Shown here: piece after piece, positions 56,051 through 64,000 of the stretch
How the letters are laid out: each line of letters opens with the position of its first letter
How positions within the stretch are numbered: position 1 is the first letter of the stretch
From: Amborella trichopoda
Lineage: Eukaryota; Streptophyta; Magnoliopsida; Amborellales; Amborellaceae
DNA length: 64,000 nucleotides
Assembly: GCF_000471905.2 (NCBI RefSeq)
Contig: NW_006494931.1
Location: forward strand, 7,739,202 to 7,803,201
Direction: 5' to 3'
Notes under the pieces: generated by a model
Database searches by the model: none
What the model was told of the DNA's origin: nothing
Seen by the model: only the letters and a program-made list of their open reading frames with translations
Made by a program: the position numbers and the translations under genes

Positions 56051-58641
56051 TGATCAGGTGCCTCGATCTCACCCTCCGGATCTAGGTGATTTGGCAGCAC
56101 ATGTCTCAGGTTTCTGATGAACCCGAGATTTGAGATCGCTCTCTCAGAACCTTGCTCGAGGGAAAGGGCAGGTATACCAACCAATGAGAGAGGAATTTTA
56201 AGTGGGTTCGGGACTTACTCGGGCTGGCTCGCATAGGCACCCTCTTAGATTATGAAGAAAGTCCCCCAGCTACTTGAGTTGGTTTGGAATCGCCTCCCTT
56301 GACCTGTAATCCTCTTGTTTTTCTACACAACACTTTTATGTTTACTTTGTAAGACAAGTGGATCGAAGGGACCCACGCTTATCTTAGAGCAATGCACATT
56401 CACATGAGAAGGCGATGAAGTGAAAGTTTTGGTGAAAGATAGAAAAGAGAAGAGAGCTTGATGTAGCGGTGAGACTAACATGACAACCAAAAATTACCCA
56501 CTTGAAGTGGTAGCAAGATGGGCATGGTTCTCAGGACTAGCACGGCAACAATACTACTCGAAGCCGAGATCGGCGCGTCGGTGATAGGCTAGGTCTACCC
56601 TAAGTCAAGTGAGAGGAGAAAGAGGTGAAGTGAAAGGAATGAGACGGTAAAGAGAGAGAAATCCAGACGTCAATAGGCATTGCGGTGGGCAATGCAAGGA
56701 GGCGGCGCATATCTTGTGGACGGAGCTAGCTCCTGACGGTGCTGACGGCGATAGTTTCTCCTAGGTCACACGGTGATAGGCGCAGGACTCAGGGAGAGCA
56801 GCGATGAGCATCGGGCAATCGGAAGAGGCTCACGGATGGCGATAGGTGTTGTCAAAGCCCCTAGCCTGCGGTGATAGGTAGACCCCTGCAAGCAGCAACA
56901 AACCTTTTCTTCTGGTTTCTTCACTGAGACATCAAAGCTATGTCTGTAGGTGGCGATGAGTTGCACCGTCTACAAACCTCACTTGAATGAAGAAACAGAC
57001 GAGTAGAAGGAGAAGGAGACTACCGCATGGTGCTGCTGCCATCGCCATGAGCGCCCTGTGAGACCAAGGGAGTGGAAAGCATGGCACCGCCATTGCCGTG
57101 CATGACCCCTCCGAGGAACTCATACGAAGAAGAAGGAGAAGAGAGGGGAGAAGAAAGAGAGGAAGAAAAGAAAAATAAGAGAGAGAAGGTTTACCTCAAA
57201 CCTAGCTGTACCGGTCAAAATTTTCTCTGACCTCACACACTCTTTCAAGCGTGACACAACAATGGTAAGAAAGAGAAATTTGTATTAAGTTAAAAATCTC
57301 TCATGTGTATGCCTCTGTCTCTTTTTTTTTTTACGTACAATGATGGTACGTATATATAAAAGTGTGCCCAAAATTGGGTGGATGAACAAAAGTAACCTTA
57401 ATTGCTGAAAATTAAGAATAAATTCAATTAAAAGAAATTACAAAATAGGGTGTAAAATGATAGATTCACCCCTTCCTAACAAGTTGTGGAATTTCAGAAC
57501 AATCCATGTGCTGCCCTAGGACTTGTGTGATCTTGTAGGGCTGATCCGGAGTTATTCTGATGCTTGGTTGATTATAAGATGATTGTTTTCTTGTAAGACT
57601 CGACATGACGATCGATTTGATACCAACTTCGAGCCATGGATCGTGTTTTTGATGCACGACCATGTGACTTGAAATTTGAGTACATCTTGAAACTTTGGAT
57701 CGATAGTGTGTTTGTTCCTTGACTTTTTCATGTGTTTTCTTTGCTAAATCTCACTGAGCAAGCCACTACAATCACGAGGCACCAAACGCAGCTCGATTCT
57801 TTGACCGAACAAAGATTTTGCAAGTTCGGAATTTTGGCCAGAAACAAGGATTTCAGTGACGAAATTTGCAGTCTATTCATTGGCTTCGTGTGCAAAATAC
57901 GATCGTTAATCATGTACGGGGTTCAGGTTAGAGATGGCCCGAGACCTTATGCCCACAATGGAATTGGTCTCACATCAATTACGCTAGCGAGGTACATGAT
58001 TTTGCCACTCGAGCGAGGCACGATGCTTCTGAATTTCCTACACTTTCTTCATGGATCAGCAACTTCTCTCTGCCTTTTCTTTGCGCTCAGGTATCGTCAC
58101 GGGGCGTGCCATATATCGAATTGCTCGTCTTGACTTGACGAATATGCTCACCAAATTTGAGCATGATCTAACTTAAGACGTGTGAGATAAAATCATTGAA
58201 ATTCACTAGTCATGACTGTCCCTTCAATGGTGCAGTGTTACAGGGTGGACGCATGGGAATTGAGTGCAGCTTCTCATGTTTCACTCTTTCACCTATAACT
58301 TCTTTTTGAAATGTCTGTTTGAGCTAAAACTTGACCCCTGGTGTTTTTCAACCATGCCAGATCCAATGGTAATGGTCCCACAGCAATTTGAGACACTGAA
58401 AATGTAGCTCTAGTTATAGGGGTCCATTTCAGGGTGCTTAAGGCCAATTCTGTCGGAACTGTTTCTCAATCTGCACTGCCTTAGACATTTCAGAACGGGG
58501 CGTAACTTGGCAGGAGACTCTTGAGAGCCCTCATGAAGATCTTGGCCCGTTTTGGGGTTGTTTTAAGACTATCGAAACTTCCACTACTTGCTAGGCCTTT
58601 ATTGGGCGGGGGCCCCATGTTGATGAAAATATCTTCCAACA
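56051..58641 (-). repeat. 5' LTR of B, 2591 bp
   Basis: The minus strand runs from TGTTGGAAGATATTTTCATC at 58641 to CACCTGATCA at 56051. It contains a TATA box (57351-57362) and donor-like TTGAGGTAAAC with the GT at 57193-57194. Collinear with 40657-43255 throughout, with scattered substitutions and small indels (for example, sequence near 56880 is shortened), so the insertion is not recent. Confidence 0.85.
57351..57362 (-). promoter_or_regulatory. TATA box, B 5' LTR
   Basis: Minus-strand TTTATATATACG in the same context as 41975, about 160 bp ahead of the donor-like site. Confidence 0.6.
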
Positions 58642-58646
58642 CATGC
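58642..58646. other. target-site duplication of B, right copy
   Basis: CATGC directly after the LTR terminus, paired with CGTGC at 40652-40656. C array sequence continues on both sides. Confidence 0.7.
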
Positions 58647-58817
58647 AACGATGGGCCTTGACAAAGGTGTAGGGTGATAGCCCTCTAGGCTAAGGGCATG
58701 GTGATTGCCCTCTCAAGTCTCGGGCTTGACCAGTCTCGACCTGGTCTAATTGCCGCTAAGAATTTAGGACTGAAGCGTCATTTCGTGTTTGTCCGGGTAT
58801 TTTACGGCACTGCTGGG

Positions 58818-58827
58818 TATAAAAGGG
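58818..58827 (+). promoter_or_regulatory. antisense TATA box upstream of the C cargo ORF
   Basis: GTATAAAAGG in the context TGCTGGGTATAAAAGGGGGA, about 0.89 kb upstream of the ATG at 59708. The surrounding sequence matches B at 46760. Confidence 0.6.
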
Positions 58828-59707
58828 GGAAAAACCCCAATTTACTATTTTATCGAAGGGTAAAATAGGAAAATGGTTTTTAGAGAGGGAGTGTCAAAGC
58901 TTTTTGGCGAAGGTTTTTTTGCGAGAACTTCCTGGCCAAAATTTGTAGAGACAGGCAGTTAGGAGCTTTTTTGAAGAGTTTCAAGGGGTCACAAAGCTTT
59001 GTTCCATGATTGCGAACCTTTTATAGAAGTTTCAAGGGTATTTGACCAAGAAATAGGGCTTCGCAAGGCCTTAATAGGAATTGCAGAGGTGCCCTATCAG
59101 GGTTTGAACGCTTCTCCAATCATTTTTCTGCTGAAGGGAAGATTGCAGCAAGTTTAGAGGACTCTGTAAGTCCTCTGGTTATCGGCAGAGAACAAGGGAG
59201 AACAACAGTGGACTCACCGAGAACTCAACAGAATTTCGATGAGTTTGTGGTGAACTCGCTGAAGTGGGAAGAGCAGGGAGAAGGGAGATCCGCAAGATCT
59301 CAGGGAAGCCTTCTGGGGATTCTGATGGTTTTTTGCTAATTCTAACAGCGAGTGGAAGGCGGGGCGGGGTTTTTTGGTGAACGGGAGTGGATTCACGACG
59401 AGGATGGGAAACACCGGTGGGAACCCGAAGGGTTGCAGGACCATAAAGCTCTAAGAGTCGAAGGGTCGTGGGACGGCGAACGGTCATCCCCCACACACGT
59501 GGTGACAGGCCACACCGCAAGTGTCAGGCGGTATGCTCATATTTTAAGGGACGCATGTACGACGCGTGCTGACAGCTGGGGCGAGGCATTAATATGCCTT
59601 GGTCGTGGGACGAAGATAGCCCTCTGTTTATTTCGAGGGGGTGATACCATCCTAGGCGGCAGACGACGATAGTTCTGCCTTTAGCGATAATTAGTGTCCT
59701 TCGACAA
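58828..59707 (+). other. leader region of the antisense C cargo
   Basis: Similar to 46770-47500 of B and of the same layout as the A leaders. Short frames such as 59352-59672 show no domain. Best read as a 5' untranslated leader, possibly containing an intron. Confidence 0.45.
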
Positions 59708-60589
59708 ATGTCTTCTCGACAATCGGCCAAGGATTCTAAAGCTGTCTGGAGACAGGCTTCTTCAAGTAGGGACCTAATGGTTGAGGATGAAGAGCCTCTT
59801 ATTACTGAGAATGAACCGCATCCCTCTCCTCAACCTTCTGTCTCTGGAGGTGAGAGCGAGAATGACCAAATAATCATTTGCAACAAGGCGATCCCTCTTG
59901 CCACCTTGAGAGGGAGCCGCGCATCTTCTACTAGAAGGGAACCTATCATATGCTCAGCTTTTGTAGTCACCTCCTTTTCAGGACAAGTTATCCATCCTCT
60001 TGTATGGCACATTCGGGGAGGCTTCATTTTTTTACGGGCTGTGATGCGTTTCCCTGCATAACTCACCAGGCTCAATCGTCGTGATGTTTTTGCAAACAAC
60101 GGACATGATCTTCATAGAGCCACATATCAAATTTTCAGTCGAGCTTCTCTCTCTGAGCTGATCATGTTCCCCTCTTTGGCGAAGAGGCTGATAGACAACC
60201 TTTTAGACTTCAAGGTTCCTTGCACAGACTTGTTTGAAACGAATGTGACTGAAATGGCTCAACAGGCTCGAGATGTTATGCCTTTAAAATAATCAGCTTC
60301 CATTGAGAAATATTATTCTATTACATGTTTACTTAAGTTCTTTCCTGGGCCTTTGACTATCACCGATTCCACGGTGGTACACTTAGGTAACCTTAGAACG
60401 CACTTGCTCATGCGTCAGTTTGTTCACCCAGATTTCGAGATTTTGTGTTCAGAAGTTCCTTCAATTGTTAAAGAAATCGCATGTTTTGAGAATGAGAATG
60501 ACATGGCGATTCTTGAATCTAACATCAACAATTTGGAATGCTTGCTTGTTGTGGCCCGTGAGGTAGGAAAAGACCCATTTTCTTTTTGA
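59708..60589 (+). pseudogene. unrecognised antisense cargo ORF of element C
   Basis: A single reading frame of about 294 codons, interrupted only by two TAA stops (after MRFPA near 60060 and after DVMPLK near 60291). It starts MSSRQSAKDSKAVWRQASSS with an acidic, Ser/Pro-rich N-terminus, then IICNKAIPLATLRGSRASST, SELIMFPSLAKRLIDNLLDF, KVPCTDLFETNVTEMAQQAR, LLKFFPGPLTITDSTVVHLG and DFEILCSEVPSIVKEIACFE. It looks soluble, helical and acidic, with no membrane segment. It is not a PMD and I do not recognise the family. Retention of one frame over nearly 0.9 kb, and placement behind a TATA box shared with B, suggest a captured gene. Confidence 0.6.
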
Positions 60590-61103
60590 ATTGCCCCACC
60601 CTCCACCCATATTTGATGTAGGGGCCAAGCGGTAAGGCAACGGGTTTTGGTCCTATTACTCGGAGGTTCGAATCCTTCTGTCCCAGTCTGATTCTATCAG
60701 AACTAAGATATTTCTTTCGAAGATGGACAAAGACATTCTATGCTTTTGCTTTTCACCGCTTAAGAGACCTATTGGTTACTGCTACCACTTTTGGTCCTAA
60801 AGATGAGGGCTTGCAATTTCCATTGGCAACACTAAAGCCGTATCAATCGTGCCCCTGGTTCCTTACACTCACCTTAACAGACCTACAAGAGTGACTAACC
60901 ATTTTCTCCTCAGTTGGTACGTGGGAAATATCCTCCTTTGGTCAGAAAGTTTGCCCTCCTTCAGGTGGCAACCCTGAAGGATGGAACATAGGCTTAGTCT
61001 TGAGGCTTGAGTGAACACTCTCGTTTATAACTCTTTGTACACCAACTCTTGGTATTGATAATGTTGACAATTGTATGAATTTTTCGGTTTTATGAATGAA
61101 ATG
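60590..61103 (+). other. 3' region of the C cargo gene
   Basis: Contains the plastid tRNA-like fragment (60619-60686). It ends in an AT-rich stretch with TTTGTACACCAACTC and TATGAATGAAATG (about 61035-61105) that resembles a plant 3' UTR end. No further frame is clearly coding. It joins the minus-strand post-protease spacer of C at about 61104. Confidence 0.4.
60619..60686 (+). pseudogene. trnQ-UUG: plastid tRNA-Gln(UUG)-like fragment
   Basis: GGCCAAGCGGTAAGGCAACG, then GGTTTTGGTCCTATTACTCG and GAGGTTCGAATCCTTCTGTC, ending CCCAG, follow the plastid trnQ-UUG gene closely. The D arm, TTTTGGT anticodon loop and T arm with TTCGAAT are present. The 5' acceptor/D-stem junction has lost about four bases, and the acceptor and anticodon stems no longer pair fully, so it is not a functional tRNA gene. 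It lies inside element C next to the cargo ORF. Confidence 0.75.
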
Positions 61104-62085
61104 TCACCTTTTGCTTAGAGTGTTGTGAGACATGTCTCTCGCTCTTCTGTCGTCTTCTGTTTTATTTCTTTCATCCTTTGTTAGTGTGAGACGAAAAAGG
61201 ATATCCCACCCCTTGCTTGCCTTATGGCAGCCGGCTGTGGCATCAATGACCTTGAATGGGGGAGTAGTTGCTTCTTCACCCCTGAGTGTTTGATTGGATA
61301 GGGGCTCATAATTCATGGTTCTCATGATTTTGTGAGCCTACTCACTGAAAATACTCCAGTCTGGGGGAGCCTTGGCTTTGATTCTATGTACATTGGTTTT
61401 GAGGTCGTCATAGGTCTTAGTTTCAAGGACAAACCCCTTTAAATGCTTCGAAGAGATGTGCATGACCTCCAATTGGCCCTGGAGGTTATGAAGCTCGTTT
61501 CTCAGCTCTGCCATTGAGGCTTGTTCGTGGGAGCTAGAGGGATGACTCTTGTCTGCCTGTACTTCTTCAACAACTCCTGAGAAGTGTAGGCCTTCTTTTG
61601 GCTGCTGATGATCCCCTTATTTAGGGAGGATGGAACTTGGAGTACCTTCCTTGGTGGTTGGTATGCCAGTTCTTCTTCTAAAAGAGCGATGGGGACATGC
61701 AAGACCTTTTGCTGGTCTGATGTATAGGTTACCCTTGGCTCTGAAAGATCTACCTCTAGGGCTTCCTCAGGCTCAGGAGTTACTTCTAACTCGTCGTTTT
61801 GTTCTGACGAAGTAGAAGTAGAGGGGAAAGCTTTTCCTTAGGGAGAGGATACCTTGACCTCAGAGAGGTGGCTAGGTATGCTTGAGTGGATAGGGGTGAA
61901 AAAGAGGATCTTTCCATGTCTTTCCTCCTCTTTGAACATTTCCAAGATCATTCACCCCAGATCTTCAACGTCATCATGGGACGAGGTTCCCGTATCTCAC
62001 ACAAGCTTCTAATCGTCATGCTTTGACTTTTTTGATGCTGGAAGTTTTGTGAAATAGTTCTTGGCATCGACATAGTGAGTCTCAG
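61104..62085 (-). pseudogene. post-protease spacer of C pol
   Basis: Continues the C polyprotein after the protease: an acidic part (about 61740-61810, QNDELEVTPEPEEALEV), then HVPIALLEEELAYQPPRKVL (about 61650-61700), a coiled-coil-like RNELHNLQGQLEVMHISSKH (about 61440-61500), and AHKIMRTMNYEPLSNQTLRG (about 61270-61335). The last segment resembles the short block found between protease and RT in Tat-type polyproteins. The frame ends at about 61104, where RT would be expected, and antisense cargo sequence begins. Confidence 0.55.
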
Positions 62086-62640
62086 CTACAAGGAACGGTC
62101 TTTTGTCAGCATAGACCGTGTGTTGCCTTCCATCACAATTCTACTTGAAGCATTGGTGAGTGTGGAAGGAACCACCCCCTGGTCGTGAAGCCAAGGACGA
62201 CCAAGCAGGACGTTGTAGGAGGTATCGATGTCGATTATGTGGAATTGGGCATAATCATTGAGATCACCGATCTTGAGACGAAGGTGCACTGTGCCGGCTG
62301 GCTTTTCTCCTGACTGGTTAAACCCTTGCACAGTGATGTGGGTAGGAGTGAGGTCGCATACCCTAATCCCAGTCGGGTGAGGATCCTTCTTGGGATCAAG
62401 TTGACTGCTAGTCCTCCGTCTAGCATGATCCAATTGAGAGGGTGGGAGTGAAGTTCACCATTCACGAAGAGGGGGTGCTTGTGAAATTTTCCTCCCAACT
62501 GAAGATCATCTTTGGAAAAGGAGATTGTCAAGCACCCACTCAAGATGGTCAGGTCAACCTCAATAGGTTCCACTTCAGTCTCATACACCTCTGGCTTAGA
62601 AAGAGCTTGAACCAGAGCCATACAATAGTCTCTAGACAGA
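62086..62640 (-). pseudogene. PR: aspartic protease (C)
   Basis: The most complete protease in the window. ETEVEPIEVDLTILSGCLTI, then FSKDDLQLGGKFHKHPLFVN and the active-site strand WIMLDGGLAVNLIPRRILTR, with the Asp codon at 62418-62420. A frame change follows, then VHLRLKIGDLNDYAQFHIID and IDTSYNVLLGRPWLHDQG, the flap/C-terminal part that A1 and A2 lack. The residue after DGG is Leu where A1 and A2 have Ser. It marks where the A copies were cut: their homology ends right after the FHIIDI codons. Confidence 0.8.
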
Positions 62641-63470
62641 AGAAGGGCATCCTAGATGCTTAGAAGGGCTGAGAGCTTTCTCAATTGCCCAATTATGTCA
62701 TATTTCACTTTATCCTCATTAGTCTTCTGTGTTCCTAATCCTGTCATTGGTGTGGTTGGTAGGGTAGGCTTAGGAATAGGTTTGGTTGGGTTTTAGTTTG
62801 CGACACCGGCTGACTTTGTTGTTCAGCCAGTGAGGTCTGGGTTGATGAGGAAATAATAGGAACTTGTATTAAGGATGCAGAGGTTTGAGGTTGAGGTTTA
62901 AGGGAAAGCTGAGAACCAGGAAACTCTAGGGCCTTGAGCTTTTGAGGTGTGGGTTATAGCATCTTTTTCAATCTTAGACCCATTTTCCCCGTGCTAGCTA
63001 GTACCTCCATGATCTGCACCATGTGGGAGGCTTCTTTGGAATATGAGCCTGAAGATGACTCGGTTTTTGCTCGGGTTGACAGGGCGTCGGTGGCTATCGA
63101 GAATCAAGCCGCCTGAGCCAGCATCTCTGTGAGGCGCTCTTGTTGTGGCTGGGTGACGCTGGTGCCTCCAAACTCTCTGTTTAGAGTGTCGAAGTCTGGG
63201 CACAGTCGAGCTACACTTGTGGAGAAAATATAAGAGGAGGGAGGAGTAGAAGAGTTAGAACGCTCAGGGCAGCTTTTTACGTCGTTGCCGAAATTGGACG
63301 TGCCCAGGGAATATTTTAGGTCTTGCCCCAGGTTTGGCCGTCGTGCGGTGCTTTTAGCGTCGTCACCCATATTGGGCGAATCTCGAGCTATTGCTGACTC
63401 GAGGATGCCAACTTGATTCGACGAAAGGATGAGGCAAGCTTTGCCTAAGATAAAGTCTTGCAAGGTCAGC
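62641..63470 (-). pseudogene. gag C-terminal / pre-protease linker (C)
   Basis: Holds the island LCPDFDTLNREFGGTSVTQP, then QQERLTEMLAQAA (about 63105-63210), conserved in all four elements. It is preceded by Ser/Asn-rich repeats (PERSNSSTPP, about 63230-63300). The stretch to the protease is Thr/Pro/Lys-rich with stops. Confidence 0.55.
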
Positions 63471-63601
63471 AGTGGAGGGAGGGGCCTAAGGAATTCTTCC
63501 TCGACTGGTGGTTGAGGAGGACGATTCCTTCAACGGGCCGACCTAGGTGCCCACCGTCTCCTTAGGGATCCTTGAGGGGGTGTCTGAACCACCCTACCAG
63601 G

Positions 63602-64000
63602 CTAGTGAGTAGCCCTAGCTTGGTAGACTGCCGCACGTTTCAAGGATTTGAGCCTACTTCGCCCAAGGTGGACTTTCCAAGGCTGAGAGGTCGAAGGCTC
63701 TAAAGGGTCCAGTGTATACTCAAGAGGGGCTGGTAGTGTGGCTTCCCTTGGAATGAGAGTGACGGGCTGAACGCACTTTGGGAGAACCGCACAAACGATG
63801 TGGCCTTGCTGGACTTTCTCTGCGACTATAGCTTCAAACCCAGAGCATTCGTTGAGTTCATGGCCCCATACTTTGTTATATGGGCACCAAAGGTTTTTCG
63901 TACACTGGGCAAGACACCTTGGCTGCCTGGCGGGCTTGGGAGTGACAAGGCCTTGTTGGAGCATTACCTTGAAGAGGGCATGTAGAGGGTCTAGCTCAGC
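63602..64000 (-). pseudogene. gag: gag, C-terminal part (C), cut by window edge
   Basis: MLQQGLVTPKPARQPRCLAQ, then KNLWCPYNKVWGHELNECSG, collinear with the second Cys/His segment of A1 gag (WCPFHQIRG...SEC). It continues QPWKVHLGRSRLKSLKRAAV, matching the RSRLKSLRREAV stretch of A1 at about 10525-10557. The rest of gag, PBS and 5' LTR lie beyond 64000. Confidence 0.65.

Larger units (their letters stand above)
40657..58641 (-). mobile_element. element B: full-length Tat-type Ty3/gypsy, nested in C
   Basis: About 18 kb on the minus strand: 5' LTR 56051-58641, PBS, ORF1-like frame, gag, linker, RT, RNase H, archaeal-like RNase H, integrase, non-coding 3' region with an antisense TATA box, arrays, PPT, 3' LTR 40657-43255. 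Both LTRs are TG...CA and nearly equal in length. The flanking 5-mers (CGTGC and CATGC) and the continuation of the C array on both sides show insertion into C. I find no protease between gag and RT, and several catalytic residues are changed. Confidence 0.85.
58642..64000 (-). mobile_element. element C, 5' part: gag, protease, antisense cargo ORF
   Basis: Minus-strand element running off the right edge. In element sense: gag (from beyond 64000 to 63602), linker, protease (62086-62640), post-protease spacer (to 61104), then the antisense cargo, its leader and TATA box, and an array cut by B at 58642. RT, RNase H and integrase are absent between spacer and cargo. The remaining 3' part is at 35394-40656. 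Confidence 0.75.

Noticed and set aside
60619..60686. Functional tRNA-Gln gene
   Set aside because: The acceptor stem does not pair and about four bases are missing at the acceptor/D-stem junction; kept only as a plastid-derived fragment.

Overview
The window is plant nuclear heterochromatin, almost certainly from an angiosperm. It is built nearly entirely from very large Ty3/gypsy LTR retrotransposons of the Tat/Ogre type. I assign the lineage from an RNase H followed by a second, archaeal-like RNase H, an extra ORF between the primer-binding site (PBS) and gag, LTRs of 2.6-3.2 kb, gene cargo on the antisense strand, and tandem arrays in the 3' internal region. I find no ordinary host gene, rRNA, intact tRNA or bacterial-type feature. 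Every coding frame is broken by stops and frameshifts, so coding entries are given as pseudogenes.

Layout, left to right. 1-1140 is unassigned AT-rich DNA. 1141-1438 is a fragment of family-A 3' internal sequence. 1439-4385 is a family-A LTR on the minus strand, head-to-head with a plus-strand family-A LTR (4386-7275). Element A1 follows (internal 7276-19675), then a complete LTR (19676-22862), then a second family-A internal region, A2 (22863-35393), so the block reads LTR-internal-LTR-internal. A2 loses its 3' end at 35393, where it abuts the truncated 3' LTR of a minus-strand element, C (35394-40656). C is interrupted by a complete minus-strand element, B (40657-58641; LTRs of 2599 and 2591 bp; TG...CA ends; near-identical 5-bp target duplications). 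C resumes at 58642 and runs off the right edge.

How the parts relate. A1 and A2 have ORF1, gag and protease, lack reverse transcriptase and integrase, and share the same break inside the protease. At that break both carry a long antisense gene encoding a plant mobile domain (PMD)-type protein with a basic, NLS-like C-terminal part. C has the same plan (gag-protease, no RT or integrase) but carries a different antisense ORF that I do not recognise. B keeps RT, two RNases H and integrase but has no visible protease and has lost catalytic residues. In all four elements a TATA box lies on the antisense strand roughly 0.9-1.1 kb upstream of the cargo, or of its expected place. All LTRs carry a sense TATA box followed by a conserved splice-donor-like site.

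The most interesting candidates are: (i) the non-autonomous gag-protease lineage carrying antisense genes with their own promoter; (ii) a series of degenerate copies of the reverse complement of the PBS (that is, primer-tRNA 3'-end-like) in the 3' internal region of every element; and (iii) the conserved leader splice donor in front of the LTR repeat array. All similarity statements come from reading and aligning by eye; no search or computed identity was available.
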